Assembly: GCF_018991925.1 (NCBI RefSeq)
Contig: NW_024732415.1
Location: 2,639,224-2,703,223 of the forward strand
Reading direction: 5' to 3'
Length of the DNA stretch: 64,000 bases
DNA from: Homarus americanus
Lineage: Eukaryota > Arthropoda > Malacostraca > Decapoda > Nephropidae
Shown here: one piece after another, positions 1 to 29,600 of the stretch
Layout of the letters: each line of letters starts with the position of its first letter
Numbering within the stretch: the first letter of the stretch is position 1
Made by a program: the position numbers and the translations under genes
The notes under the pieces: model-generated
Told to the model about the DNA's origin: nothing
The model's database searches: none
The model's input: the letters and a program-made list of their open reading frames with translations, nothing else

Positions 1-986
1 CCTACACCTCCTGAAGCCTTATGCAATTTTCTTCAAAATCTTGTCAAGGTCAGACGACCAAGAAACATGCTGATTGACACCAGAGCACCATGATGGTAAG
101 TTAGGTAGCCAGTGCGCAGGCGAGCGCACGGTCACCGGCTGCAATATACCAGGAGGAGTGGGAGAACATGAATCAGTGGGCGGGTGTCGTCCGAGAAGGG
201 AACACGGTTTCACCAGGCTCTCTCGGCGCTTGGCTGTGTTGCATCACACCAGCTACGACGATTGCGTCACCACATTGGTGAGGGTCACGACTGTATCATT
301 ACTAGACACAGGTAATAATGATATTTACATGCAGGGACAGCAGAAAGCACACCGCCCTCGTGAGTGTCTAAAGTAATTATCGTCGCTGCCTGAGGAATGG
401 AAACGGAACACGGATTGTGCTCCATCGCTCGTTACTGTCACGTCATCACCCCTGTAGTGTATACATGGATATTTTTCGGTGTTACTGTGTTGCCGTGTCT
501 AAGATGAATGTCTGTACTAACTTATATATTTCGCAGTCGTGGTGAGAGTTGCTTTCACAGGAGAATGCCAGTTATGTGTAATACAAGTCAGATTATACTA
601 AGATAGCTCCAGTTTTGTACTCACATAACTTTTAATATCTGAATACTTACCTTAATTAATGACACGATACACACGACCCTCCCTGGCCACACTGAACACC
701 ACCTGGAATAAATTAGGCTGTGTCAGACAAATTTGATTTATATATTTTTAATATAACTACCCGGCCCAGACACCTGTAACAGAAACTAAGGAAGAGGTTC
801 CTGGAGGAGACGGTAAAGTTCTGTAGAACCCAAAGTATTGTTTTATCAGCTTCATGTTATAAATATAAGACATAGGCTTGTGGCATAAACTACAATATTT
901 TATAGAAGGAACACCTGATTGTTAAAATACGTGCATCTGAACTATTGTGAGCCCATCAGAGGAACGCAGTGAATCCGTCTCTACAA
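1..986 (+). other. 5' flank of the MCT gene; possible 5' UTR exon
   Basis: A consensus donor (ATG|GTAAGT) at 96-101 could end a noncoding first exon, and an AG at 967-969 could serve as acceptor ahead of the start codon, although its pyrimidine tract is weak. No TATA box or start site is recognisable. Nothing else is seen here. Confidence 0.25.
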
Positions 987-17615
<16,629 letters not shown>

Positions 17616-17645
17616 TGACTGCTAAATACCCAGTTACTGGGTGAT

Positions 17646-17651
17646 AATAAA
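17646..17651 (+). terminator. Poly(A) signal candidate, MCT gene
   Basis: AATAAA lies 31 bases after the MCT stop codon, implying a very short 3' UTR. No other canonical signal was noticed close behind it, so this is the best candidate. Confidence 0.45.
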
Positions 17652-18230
17652 AGAATATATAAAAGACATTCTGAAAGTCTTCCAAACGTTGAGTTTCTTG
17701 AAGATAACATTAAGAACCCAGCCCAGCCCACAATAAGAGTTCCAAACGTTGATAAATACTGAAGCCCATCCACGACTACAGCGCTCACTGATGAGTACAG
17801 TACTGAAACGCTGCAAGTGACTCCGCTACTAATCAATGGACCATTTGAGAACACACGAAAATTAGATGACAGACACTACCAGGGGTTATGGGACGCTGAC
17901 CTGTCATAAGTATAAATATATAGAAAATTCAGTATTTTTTACATGTTTCTTCTGTATTTCCGACCAGGAAAACGTTGTAATTTGAATTACTTTTTTGTTC
18001 TGTAAAATATTTCAGACACTCGCTTTCTGTTTCAATTTGTTTAATTATCAATATAAACTGACATTTTATCATAATATATACACTTCATGATGCAAAGAAC
18101 ATTTAAAATTGCATGTTAATGCTGTTATTTCTATATGTAATTACTGAATATGCGGTTGGCGGTTGTTTGTGCTTCACGTTCGTCGTATGTCCGTGTTTAC
18201 ATTATTTCAAAGAGCACATCATCATCACAT
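17652..18230. other. Intergenic, 3' of the MCT gene
   Basis: Unique AT-rich DNA. The word CCAAACGTTGA occurs twice (about 17680 and 17740). No gene is seen. Confidence 0.4.
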
Positions 18231-18400
18231 GGGGGCGGGGGCGGGAGGGGGGGTGGGCGCTGGTGGAGTGGTACCGCTCTAACCTCGCAAGCAAGATGCC
18301 ACGGTTCGATTCCCGGGCCGGCGGAAGTTGTTTGGACACTCTTCCTAGTCCCCTTGGTCCCTGTTCACCAAGCAGCAAAGTAAGTACTTGCTGTAAATCG
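18231..18400 (+). mobile_element. tRNA-derived SINE (copy 2) behind a G-rich tract
   Basis: An A-box-like GCTGGTGGAGTGG and a B box GGTTCGATTCCC are spaced as in a tRNA, with CCTCGCAAGCAAG between them, as in copy 1. A G-run cluster (18231-18258) directly precedes it. Not a functional tRNA, because the acceptor stem does not close. Confidence 0.6.
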
Positions 18401-19479
18401 AAAGTTGCGAATTCGTATTCAGGGACAAGTTGTTGGAGCTTCCAATAACTTCCAACAATATATTAATTCAACAGATAATTTATGTAAAAATATATACAGA
18501 ATCTGTAAATTATACAGAAAATGTTTGGCAACAATAATTTTACAAGATTTTTGTAACAGTATATATATAGTGGTGTACGGCCTAACACCGCTATAAACGT
18601 TACAACACCAACTAAACAGTGTGTCGCGTGTGCTTTGTTTGATGGTTTGTGGTCGATGAAGTTGGGTTTACAATATAGACTTTATGTACCTTATATTTTC
18701 TTAATAATCTATAGTTTCAATAATACTGCTATTTGTCAGGTTTGATATGGAAATAGGTTTTTCCTGAGATTTCTAAGTATAACACATATATAGTGTTAAT
18801 CTGAGGGAGAAATGTTAACAATAATGATAATGTATTTATGAGATGTTAATATACTCGGCAGTCTTGGATTCACAATGGTTTACACGATGACTTCCTCGCA
18901 ATTGAAGACGTAAAAAGTGCACCATCTCATACTTTAGCCAAACCACACTATAACATTGAAGAACACCATCATAACTATACTGAAGACTGTAAATTAACTA
19001 GATACAATGTTTTACTAGGAGTTAGGAAATAGAATTACCGTACAGGAAGGATAATAAAAAAAAAAAAAACTCCATACCTTAATTCTGCCTCCTAAATGGT
19101 GATAAAGTGAACGTCGAGTACACATTACTAAGCGCACATTCTTACGACTTCACTTACAAGGAACATTTATGTCTTGGTTAATCTGGATCCAGCAAAATTA
19201 GATTCTGTGACTACATATACAGTGGCCCTGTTAATATAGCCAAAAATACATTCCTAACTGCCAATACAGTGGTCCTATTTATATAGTGAACACCTCCTTC
19301 TTAAAGGTTATCATGCGAAGCTACAAAACACAATATCAGATCCTGAACAAAAGTCATTGATGAAAAAATCGATGAGTATGGTCAACTGATGACAACATTC
19401 ATGGCAAAAACTGAACTATCGTTATGTACATAGACTAAAGCATCTAATAATGTAATGTGGGCGTCTGATCAGCTCACCA

Positions 19480-20110
19480 CAGGCACGAGTCACTCAAAAC
19501 AATGTGGCGCACGAAGGCGAGAATATACTGTAAACTGCGATAGGAACAGCGCGAGTTTTCCATCAGAGTTCGTCCTGATATCTGATAGTTGGCGACCAGT
19601 CCGCCACTCTAAACGTTCTCGGGCTGTTTTTACCAATCTTCCTAGGTTTTGTATCTCTCTGGGGACCCAGTTTTTAATTTCATTCATCCATCCCAATCTC
19701 TGCCTTCCATGGCCCTCCTACCCTCAACTTTACCCATTAATATTTTTATTACGCCCTCATCCCTATTTATATGACCAAAGTATAAAATTTTTATTTTTAT
19801 TTACATTTCAAGAATTTTTCTTGACGCGCTTTCTAATCTGAGTACTTCTTCGTTTGTTTTCATGTAAGTGTAGCTTAGCCATTCGCCAATAACACCATAT
19901 TTCAGAGGCCTCCAACCTCGTTCAGCTGGTATCTGAGTGTCCACGCCATATAAAGCCTTTCGGCAGCCTTTTCTCAAATTGAAGTTAATGTCCCTTTTCA
20001 TTCGGTCTTTTATATTATTAAATGCTGTTTTTGCTTGTCCTATTTTCATTTTCCACAACAAATTATAATTCATCTTTCGTGCGCCGCGTACTTTTGACCA
20101 TGACTCGCCT
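19480..20110 (-). mobile_element. Degenerate non-LTR retrotransposon 3' region
   Basis: The minus strand codes KIGQAKTAFNNIKDRMKRDI, RKALYGVDTQIPAERGWRPL and TNEEVLRLESASRKI, then after breaks MGWMNEIKNWVPREIQNLGR. This is the usual end of many endonuclease/RT ORFs (the KAK-AF, ALYG-E and TNEEVLRR positions followed by a W-D-IKEW motif). It has stops and frameshifts. A different family from the CR1-like copies in this window. Confidence 0.65.
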
Positions 20111-20339
20111 CTTCCTGATTAGCGAATCAACTAATCAGACGTCGTCGTTTTGTCAATGGATGCCTCTTGTCTACGTATATGAGAACAAGCGCCCAGTTAG
20201 AGGAGGCTGTGATGTGGACGTGGCAGATCAGCCAACAGCAGGTACCAATGCTGTCCTGTTTCTTACAATTTACTGTACAAATTATGTCGTCCAGGAGTGT
20301 TCAGGAGTCATAATCCGAAGTAATCATTATTTGCTGACA

Positions 20340-22680
20340 GTATAATCACTGCAAAAGCAGGTAAACCCTTTAAAACGATTTTTTACATTAAATTATATAT
20401 TTTTTATTGTCTAATATATCTGTAATATGTCCAGCGCCTACAAGGGGGTAGTCGAGGTATGGTATAGTTTATTTATATTTGTGTTCACTGTTGTGCTCTT
20501 TTATATGTGACCACCATCATCCAATCATAATCATAATATTAAAATGCTCGGTATCCGCCCTGAACAATAATAATACAATCAAAGTCCATATACAATTCAC
20601 TATGTATTCATGATCATTGAAAAAATTCTACAGCTCAGTTTATCTCCTTCACAGTTATGAAAGTGAATAACTAAAATCTTCATACACATAACCATCCAGT
20701 CTAGATTAAATTACGTGTGGGTTAACAAATAAAAAGATGAGGTAAAACAATGTATTAACGGCAAACGATATACCAAAAACGCTCTGGGTCCCGTCTGAAC
20801 TGGCGGTGAGCTGCATTACGTAAACTATATATACCAGTAATGGATCATAAGCAAATCCACCTGTAAGCTCAAAAAGAATATATTTATAAGGTAGAAATTT
20901 TTCAAAATCTATTAAGAACTTGACGATTTTATACATTTCAAACTAGTCAATTCTTGCTATAGACAATGGTAGGTATATGGTTACATTGCCGATTATTGGT
21001 ACCCCTGTTTCCCACACCACAGGAAGGGTACCAGTTTAGAGCAGGCAAGGAAGGAAAGCAAAAGCCTTCTAAAATTAACCTAACCATGACGACGTTTACA
21101 ACAATTCGCTCGGAAACGTGTGCCCATTATTCACTTGTTTATGGTGTGCCTTTAGCTGAATATTGACTTAAAGTGATTTCATATCCTACTGTCATGTGAA
21201 CGATTCAGAATGAAACATAAACTTTTATTTTAAAGATAAACAAAGAAACTAAACGATCTAAATTTCATGTAAGTTGAGAATTTTTTTGTATATTGCTTGA
21301 ATGAGCTCAAAACTATTACATACATTTAATATCTGTTCATCACACTTAAGAGGTCATTTCAGAGGTTTTTGGAGCCTATCTATATGTTTATGTGGAAAGA
21401 TAACGTGTAAGTTCAAAAATCATGTTAGGTCAATTTGGAATCACAGAACTTTAAACATACACCAAAATTCAAGCTGGCATTACAGATTTTTGAGCCCACA
21501 TACACACTATAATAGTCTTCTTTACACACGCACACCACCTCTAAAGACTTTAATATTCTACCTCTGAATCCATGAAGTGTTCCTTTAAATTCGTCAATCA
21601 CTCAAAAGGGAATATGATGATGGTCCTTATCAGTAATTTTATGAAGACAAGTTTTCAATATCGTTAGTTGTAAAACATATACCTGTGCTATATTTCATCT
21701 TTCTTTAGAAAGACAAATCATCACACTAAAAGATACAAATATAAAGCAATAACTTCAAATTAATAATTCATTGTAAAATTTGGATTTAAATATGTTTAAA
21801 TATGTTTAAGTGTGCGAAGTGTGACAATAAACTGTGACTTTCATTTTAGTTCAGAATAATTTCACTGTTCTCCGAGATTTACCATATTGTAAACTGACAA
21901 AAATTTGCATTAAGGAGTAAAATGATACAGTATGTACTGCACAATGTTATGCAACACTCGTATTTTATCGTGAATGTTGGTCCGTTTCCTTTCTTTTCAC
22001 ACGATTTAAGCATTGAACCCCAACAAGGATAACGGTGATACATGCATACTCAGTCACCTGTAATTAAACGAATGTTTCAACGTACTGAACAGTTAAGGTA
22101 CTTTGTTTCCAAAGCTTGGAACAATCTTGAGTCTTGAGCAGGTAGTAGATGGAGCTGATCCCTGGCTGTGTTGTGTTGGTGAGTCTAGCTTGACGGTGAT
22201 GATGTTCTAACCGTCACCTGATATTAATTAATGTAGTAATGAATGTAACTTAATCATATACTAATTATGTGTCCTGATGGGTATCATGTGTGCACAGGTG
22301 ACACACATGCCATTGTATTATTCAGCTTCATAACTGTGATATAATCACTGTCTACGTATTATATAACAAGCTTGAGAGAGAAAAGCTTCAGCTATTGAGT
22401 CATAAGGTAATGCAAATCTAGGTGTCAAATGCGCATATAGTAAAGTCTGGACTTATAATGTTACTTTACCAACAAATGTAGATGAATTTAATGCTAAAAA
22501 AATGAAATTACCCAAGAACTGTAGCACTGAAGCAAGCATGACATCAGTTCTTTATTTTCTGTTATAGAAACTAAGAGCTAGCGAGCGGTGCTTAATGATA
22601 TATGAAATGTAAAATAACAGCCTTTACTTGGTTCAAGTTGTGTCAGTCAACTGATAAAAATTTCAACATCACATGAACTT
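20340..22680. other. Intergenic DNA without recognised genes
   Basis: AT-rich. Open frames are short and without motif. Nothing supportable was seen. Confidence 0.4.
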
Positions 22681-22689
22681 GCAAATCTG

Positions 22690-22850
22690 TCAGTATTCAT
22701 GACGCTACATTTTAATGATGTTCACTGCACGATCTAGTATACTAGTATTGCTGTAACATTTCACTATTGTTCACTGCACGAACTAGTAATGGCGTCACAG
22801 TAAACTGATGTACACCGCACGACTAGTAAACCGTGTCACTAGCAATGAAG
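22690..22850 (+). repeat. Three diverged short repeats (TTCACTGCACGA-CTAGTA)
   Basis: GTTCACTGCACGATCTAGTA, GTTCACTGCACGAACTAGTA and GTACACCGCACGACTAGTA occur about 45 bases apart. Confidence 0.5.
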
Positions 22851-23248
22851 TTCAGCTTAATTGCTGGTCATCACGACTCTCAGTCCTTGGTAAACGAAGT
22901 TCCAATTCACTTTCGTTCATTACGATAACGCCTTTGTGATGTTCCTTATAAATAAACAAATCCCACTGTTGTTTTATCACATAAATAGGTCCCAGGTTTT
23001 GCTGAGAAATTGTTGTTCCGGTTAGTGTAATATTTCGTTCCATTCATTTCCACTGCACGGCCGCAGTCTCAGTTTTCTGCAGTTTACAACAATTTGCGGC
23101 AGTGACGTCACATCCAATTATGCCCACCACATCAAGTTAACATGATACAATACTTAAGAATAAGACTAACATTTTTGTAGCACTTGATGCTTTCTCTTTC
23201 AATTGTTAATTTCATAATTTCACTATATACAGTACAGTATATTGGTAC

Positions 23249-23365
<117 letters not shown>

Positions 23366-24059
23366 AAGTTTTTGTGTAATTTTTTAGTAAAATAAAACCT
23401 AACCTTCAACTCATTCTTTTATACAAAATACTGTTTGTGATGTTTTAAACCACTTTATATCAAATAATTCTGACTCAACTATATTATTAAGGCTTTGTAA
23501 TATGACAAGAAGAGGCTATTATCTGTACAGCATAGACTATAAGTACTCAAAAATTATTTTGTGTTTACAATAAAAGCTTTCATTTTTTTTATCTGTTTTC
23601 ATTATCCATTACAAATCAAGAATATCTAATATATGGGCAGTTATACAACATGATATTTGATTTACAATGATAGTATGCATACACATGTAATTAATTTTAA
23701 ATTCCAATGCTGTACTGTACAGTACATAACGCTCCTCACCAACCAGTAACTATACACACCTAGTTGATGAGAATAACACAATGTTAAATGACACGTAGCT
23801 TTTCATAATGAATGGGGACGGTGTTAACCTTATCATCGCTTATATAATTACGAGTACTAATCCGAAATTATTCCTCCAGAATCCGAAGGCAGCAGAGTTC
23901 ATTCAGTAAAACAATCCAATCACACATTCAAATTTTTTAAAAAATCGAGAAAATTTAAACAATAAAATGCTTGGGGTGAAGAACTATCCCATAATTACGT
24001 CATCGTTTATTTATCACTATCACTATGCATTCTGGAACTGGCATAAGCTAGAAGGTCTT

Positions 24060-24590
24060 ATAAGGGCGTTCACATAGCCCTATGGAGTACTGTCACACCG
24101 TCTGGACCCCAGATATGGTAGAGATTGAAAATGTCCAAAGGAAGATCACCAAACTGGTGCCGGCACCACAGGTACCCAGAGACATTAGAACGCCTGCAGT
24201 TGCTCAGCTTATACTATACGCGGTCAAGGGATGACTTAATAGAAGTCTATAAACACCTTAGGGGACTATTACCTGGAGCTGGCGTTACCCGCCCCACTAG
24301 GAGTCACAGCTTAAGGTTGAAGAAGCTACAAGTTCAGAAAATTGTCAGGGCAAACTTTTTTGGAGTGAGAGTTGTAAACTCTTGGAACAATCTGCCAGAG
24401 AATATTGTGACAGCATCAAGTGTGAGCGCATTCGAGACCAGACTTAAACAACACAGGCGCAGGTGCAGATACACTCTGGAACCAGTACATGCCTAGTACT
24501 TGCCAACATTACGTAAAAAGAGGCGAGGTCGACTTCTCAATCGGCGAACAGGCCGATCAGTGACAATGAGGATAAAGTAACAGCCAGCGT
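24060..24590 (+). mobile_element. CR1-like LINE 3' fragment
   Basis: A frame from 24125 reads [40 protein letters not shown] and LEPVHA. It matches the C-terminal end of the LINE at 31.8-32.7 kb and ends in the same tail (GGCCGATCAGTGACAATGAG, then GATAAAG). It is 5'-truncated and mutated. Confidence 0.85.
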
Positions 24591-24599
24591 TATCTTTTA

Positions 24600-26515
24600 T
24601 TTTGCGAGAAAGTGATGTTAAATGGGTGATTTTAATGTTTTCTGTGCTCAAAGACAACGTAAAATATATCTAAGACGATGGCTTACAGTATATGTACTGT
24701 AGAGGATTTTGTGCAAGGAAATCAGAGGCGAAAACTAATTGATTAGACGTTTCATTGTAAACGTGAACCCTTGCTCGCCGATCAGTTTCAAGTTTTCAAC
24801 ACAGCCATGATGACATTAATAACGACTAGCCAGTGAACTGTTGGCTAAAGCCGACTATACAACAGTTCATTTTGTCAGTTCGTTAATCCGTTTCATCATA
24901 GGTATCCTGACAATATTTTAAACCTTGCAGACAGGGCCTAGCCATAATTGTTGTCCCGGGGCCCGGAAAGCTGAAGGGCCCAAGAGAGTCTCCGTTACTT
25001 TAAAGGGCATGTCTATAAATTTGGTAAAGAATGGGGGTAGTTACTTGAGTGCCGGAGCCTTACTACATGAATGGCTCTCAGACGGTATAAATTTCATACC
25101 GCACTTTGTTTCTTGCTCTCAAATTTAGTTTTAGTTTAATCAAGACTCTTTTGTAGTTTCAAAGTATAAATTGATACTGAAATGGAAAATTTTATAGCAT
25201 TATTATGCAAGCATTAGTATCATGCGGGAAAAATATCAGAAAAAACTGCTTAGTTTGTGCCAGTGGTCCAATTTTGCTTAGTGAAATTATACATTATACA
25301 TATAAAAGTTTAAAAATACTATTTTCATTTTTAGGGTCAAATATTCGATTGGCAGTGAGGTGGGCCGTTTATGTGTTAATCTCCATGAAGTAACGTAGAA
25401 ATGTCTCCAATGTGCAAGTGGTTGGCGCGCATCAGTCATAAAGTATTACCAAAAATTTCAAATTGCCAGTTAAGGTACGCAACCAAGTTTTTAATTACTG
25501 CCTAAAACAACAATAGAACCATGTATTTTATTAAAAATAAATAAGCAATTCATCAAAGTGAAAACATCCGGAACCCGGTTTCAAGGATCAACACCAAATC
25601 TATTCGAATTAGCATTTCCCTGAAAGTGTGTTCTTTTGTTGAATCATCGACAAAATCTAAATTAATTTTCAGTGCGGTATTTTCTTATCGTTTCTCCAAA
25701 CGAGTACATAATTTATTTTAAATCTGCACATAATGCTATACTGTACATTCCTATGAAAAAAAAATCAACAAACAGGGAAGACCCAACGACTAAATACACC
25801 GAGTTTTATCTCTCATAATTAAAAAATATATATATTATTAGCAAAGTGTAATTTCCAACGCACTTAAAGACTTTCTTTGTCGAAGCACAGTTATAACATT
25901 ACAATATAACAACGTCTAAATACTATTAAAATACATTCAAAGGTACCTACCTGAAACATTACTTGTCTTTTCCCGGTTGAAAGCAGTGCGTGGTATGAGG
26001 GCATTGTTCCTCGGGCTAATATTGAGAGGCAATGGCTTCAAGATTCCCCATCACTTCGATTCAGAGGATCGAAGTTGTGTTTTCTTGTTATATTCACTAA
26101 TCACTGAAAGCCATTCAGCCAAGCATGAAAATGTAGTAAAAATACGATTATAAAGTCTTCCGCCCACCCGAAAAATGCAAGCTGCAAACGTTGTTTCATT
26201 TAGATTCGTCTTGGGTTACATTCCTGATCAATTCTTTTCCATTTTATTTCTTTTCATCGACCGGTAACTTACAAAAACTTAAAGAGGGTGTTCGCCTCGT
26301 CGTTGAAACAAGATACGGCACACAGCAGTTTACTTTTGACATTTTAGTGGCAAATTACTGTACGTTACACAACCTTTGTATAATTCAAGAGCGATATAAA
26401 CAAAGATTGGCGCTCCACGCCCGACCCCGAGTATTGCCCCAGCTTTAGAATGCATTGCAGCTTAAACACACGATGACGTAATTATGCTTAGACCTCAATG
26501 CCCAACTAAGTATAT
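24600..26515. other. Intergenic DNA, downstream of CNT copy A
   Basis: No gene recognised. A CAGGGCCTAGCCATAATTG followed by GGGCCC-rich sequence at about 24936 resembles one end of a hAT element, but no partner end was found. Confidence 0.35.
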
Positions 26516-26521
26516 TTTATT
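26516..26521 (-). terminator. Poly(A) signal candidate, CNT copy A
   Basis: AATAAA on the minus strand, about 55 bases after the copy A stop codon. Confidence 0.5.
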
Positions 26522-26574
26522 TTTTGTAAAAAAAATATGAATGATTATGTGGGGACAAACACGGAGAAGTTGAT

Positions 26575-26675
26575 TCAATAGACAACGTATTGAGAGGAGA
26601 CGTCCGTGGTGCTGTAGGACTCCGTGCTGCTGAGGACGTCAGTCGTCACGTCCTCGTCGACCGTCAACAGTGTTC
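26575..26675 (-). CDS. CNT-A exon 13 (C-terminal tail)
   Basis: 101 nt, a 32-residue Ser/Thr/Asp-rich tail ([20 protein letters not shown] ...) ending VVY and TGA. Only the first residues resemble copy C (GTLL). Confidence 0.85.
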
Positions 26676-29600
26676 CTGCATGGGGTAAAATGACTAATAA
26701 CTTTGCGGAGCATGTTCGTGCAGCCAAATTTTGACCAGACGCCTGCCTTAAAGTATTTGGCTATGGTTTTCTTCACGCAAGAATCCATGAATGTTTGAGT
26801 TTCTAATACTGCGATAGTATTACCAAAGGCCATCTAAAGATGGTCTTTGGTAATACTCACACACACGTTAAACATACAGGTGAACGTACCAGCAATACAA
26901 GCGGTAAGGAAGCAGACGCAGCTGCCAGCGATCATGGCCCTCACCACCACCTTGGCTAAATCACCCTTGCGCTCTGGGGCCATAGCACCGAACCCGCCCA
27001 GGTTGATGCCGATGGAACTGATGTTGCTGAACCCACACAGTGCATACGTGGCGATCGTTGATGCTCGTTTCTGGTCAATAACATTTCCAAAGTGTTTAGA
27101 ATCCATGCTATTATTGCTTTCATTTATTAATGTGATTTAATAACCAAGATCTTTAACCACTTAAACTAAGTCAAGTGGAGGACCTATTATCTCTTAATAT
27201 TTTCATATTTGACCAAAAACTTATATTTTGTATTTTATTAGACCATAATGTTGATATCTATCGTGATTATGCTGTGCACTATGAATAGGAATATATTAAT
27301 TAAATATGGTTATCATCATCAGTGTATGTTATATTTACAATAATCAATATTATTATCAACGACACTTAAAGCTTTCAGCAATTTTACCGCTAGTTCCCCA
27401 AGGGTATGCGGTTCTGTCCTGCCCTGTTTAGCAGACGGAAGGAAATTGACCGAACTGTATCACGATGTGCTATATGGTTAAGGAAACTGAGATAGATCGA
27501 AGAAACTGTGTAGCAGGCTGTTCAAACTGGGTGTAAATAATGACCTTGTAATGTCAGCAACGTCATGTATATACATACATTAAGCACGTCTCATACTGAT
27601 CTTGATTATAACTCTTGTTTAATTAAGGGATATCTTGGAAATTGATTCTATTTCCAGGAAGCTGTTCATATATGGAATATACAGCATTATGAACCTAACG
27701 AATGGATGGGCAGGCCTTTGACCGTGGTGCGGTGAACATATTTCTGAAAATTTTGCCCATAAGATTTTTCCGAATATAAAAATGTTACAAGTTAGGAGTT
27801 GTATAAACATAAAATCTAGACTTACCGATATTTCTCCATTTTTCATCATCTCGGCGAGTTTGGAGTAAGCGACGAACTCGTTGACAATGATCTTGACGCC
27901 TATCAGTTGCCCAACCTGACCACACTCAGACCACTCGACGCCCATCACCCAGGCCAGGGGCGTGAAGATCCACCCGAAAAGATTCTGAAGTACGCGGTAA
28001 CGTTATATAATGGCTTTGAATAATATAAAATTCGTTAATAAAAAAAACAGAAATTATAAAGGTTAGTCCATTTAGATCATGGCGGTTACCCATTAACAGG
28101 TGGAGGACTGGGGATACCCTGGGATCAAACAAGTGACCCTCGGGATAGGAGACGAGCATTGTACCCACAAGGTATAAAGGCCCTATTCATTGATGCACCA
28201 AGATACATAACAGTAATACATAAGACAAAAATACATGTACTGCATACTGTATATTTTTTATTCCTGCTGAGGGGTGTGTCGGTGGGTTTCTCTTTATCTG
28301 GGTTTGATTTCCCAAGGTGACTAAATTATTGTGAAACCTTTTCAACACCAACAAATAAACTTGATCAAAACTTTGTGCGGTTTGTTAGAATATTTTCCAA
28401 CTCAAAGGTTAGTTCCTTCTTCACCAAACAAAATAACAGTAAGAGTGTTAGGAGGAGTATCCTAAACCTCTTAAAAATTATCACAAAGACATTGTTTACT
28501 TTTAAATCGCACAGGAGAAATACCTACGTCTAGCGTGCAAACTCCCTCCTCGGCGCCGGCCAGAGTGCAGGACCAGTCGAAGACGTAACTACAGAAGGAG
28601 ATGAAAGCGTAGAAGGCGATGAGGTTGGCAGCGATATTAGCCACCAGAGGAATGGCGTTGGTCACCCCCACCATGGCTGCATGTAGACAGTTCGCCTCTT
28701 GCCTGTCACACCAGACGAAATGGGTTAGACTACAGACTTCTATAAAAAAAAAAAAATAACTGACCCACACCCAACACAACTGCCTGACCACTTATCTGAC
28801 TTCCAAACACATAACTGCCTGTCCCCCCCCAAACACAATAAATACACATCATGATAGTTATGCGAAGAAACAACCGTAACGTTAAGCCTCACTCATTTAT
28901 ATCAACAAGTAGAGGTACAGGGAGAGAAGTTCTGGATTTCCTTAACCTCTCTCTCTCACTTGCTGTCCTCTCCTTGGCCCTGTCATGTTGTCATTATAAT
29001 CATTATAATGTCCCAAGGCTTTATTTACTTAACCTGTCTGTTTACATTCACCACCTTACCCTTTTTCCATCTTGATATCCTTGATGCTGGTACTCGAGGG
29101 TTCGGTCTCAGGGTAGAAAAGCTTGGAGTAGGCGAGAGCACCCGGGGCGTTCATGACGGAGGCTGAGAGGAGCTGGGCGGGGTCGACGCCCAGGGAGATG
29201 TAGGCGGCCATGACGGAGCCAGCAATGGTAGCGAAGCCTCCCGTCATGACCGCGTGAAGCTCCGACTTTGTCATCATGGGGATATATGGCTTGATGAGCA
29301 GCGGCGCCTCAGTCTGTTGACACACACACACACGACTGGGGTTTATATCTGGGTTTGTTATGTCTGTAACTCGAATTCATATAAAGTTAGGCCTGGAACT
29401 CAAAGTTTTTATATTTCCAAATCACTGTAACTCTGTTTCTGTAGTTTTAAGTCACTATAATTCATCCACTGTATCTCTAAGTCACTGTAACTCAAAGTCT
29501 CTATATCTCTAAGTCACTGTAACTAAAAGTCTCTGTATCTCTAAGTCACCGTAACCTGAAATTCTCTTTATCTCTATGTCACTATAACTCACCCACTGTA

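Noticed and set aside
18262..18340. Possible second tRNA gene
   Set aside because: Same tRNA-like head as the SINEs without a closing acceptor stem.
24936..25000. hAT element start CAGGGCCTAGCC
   Set aside because: No matching end or 8-bp duplication found downstream.
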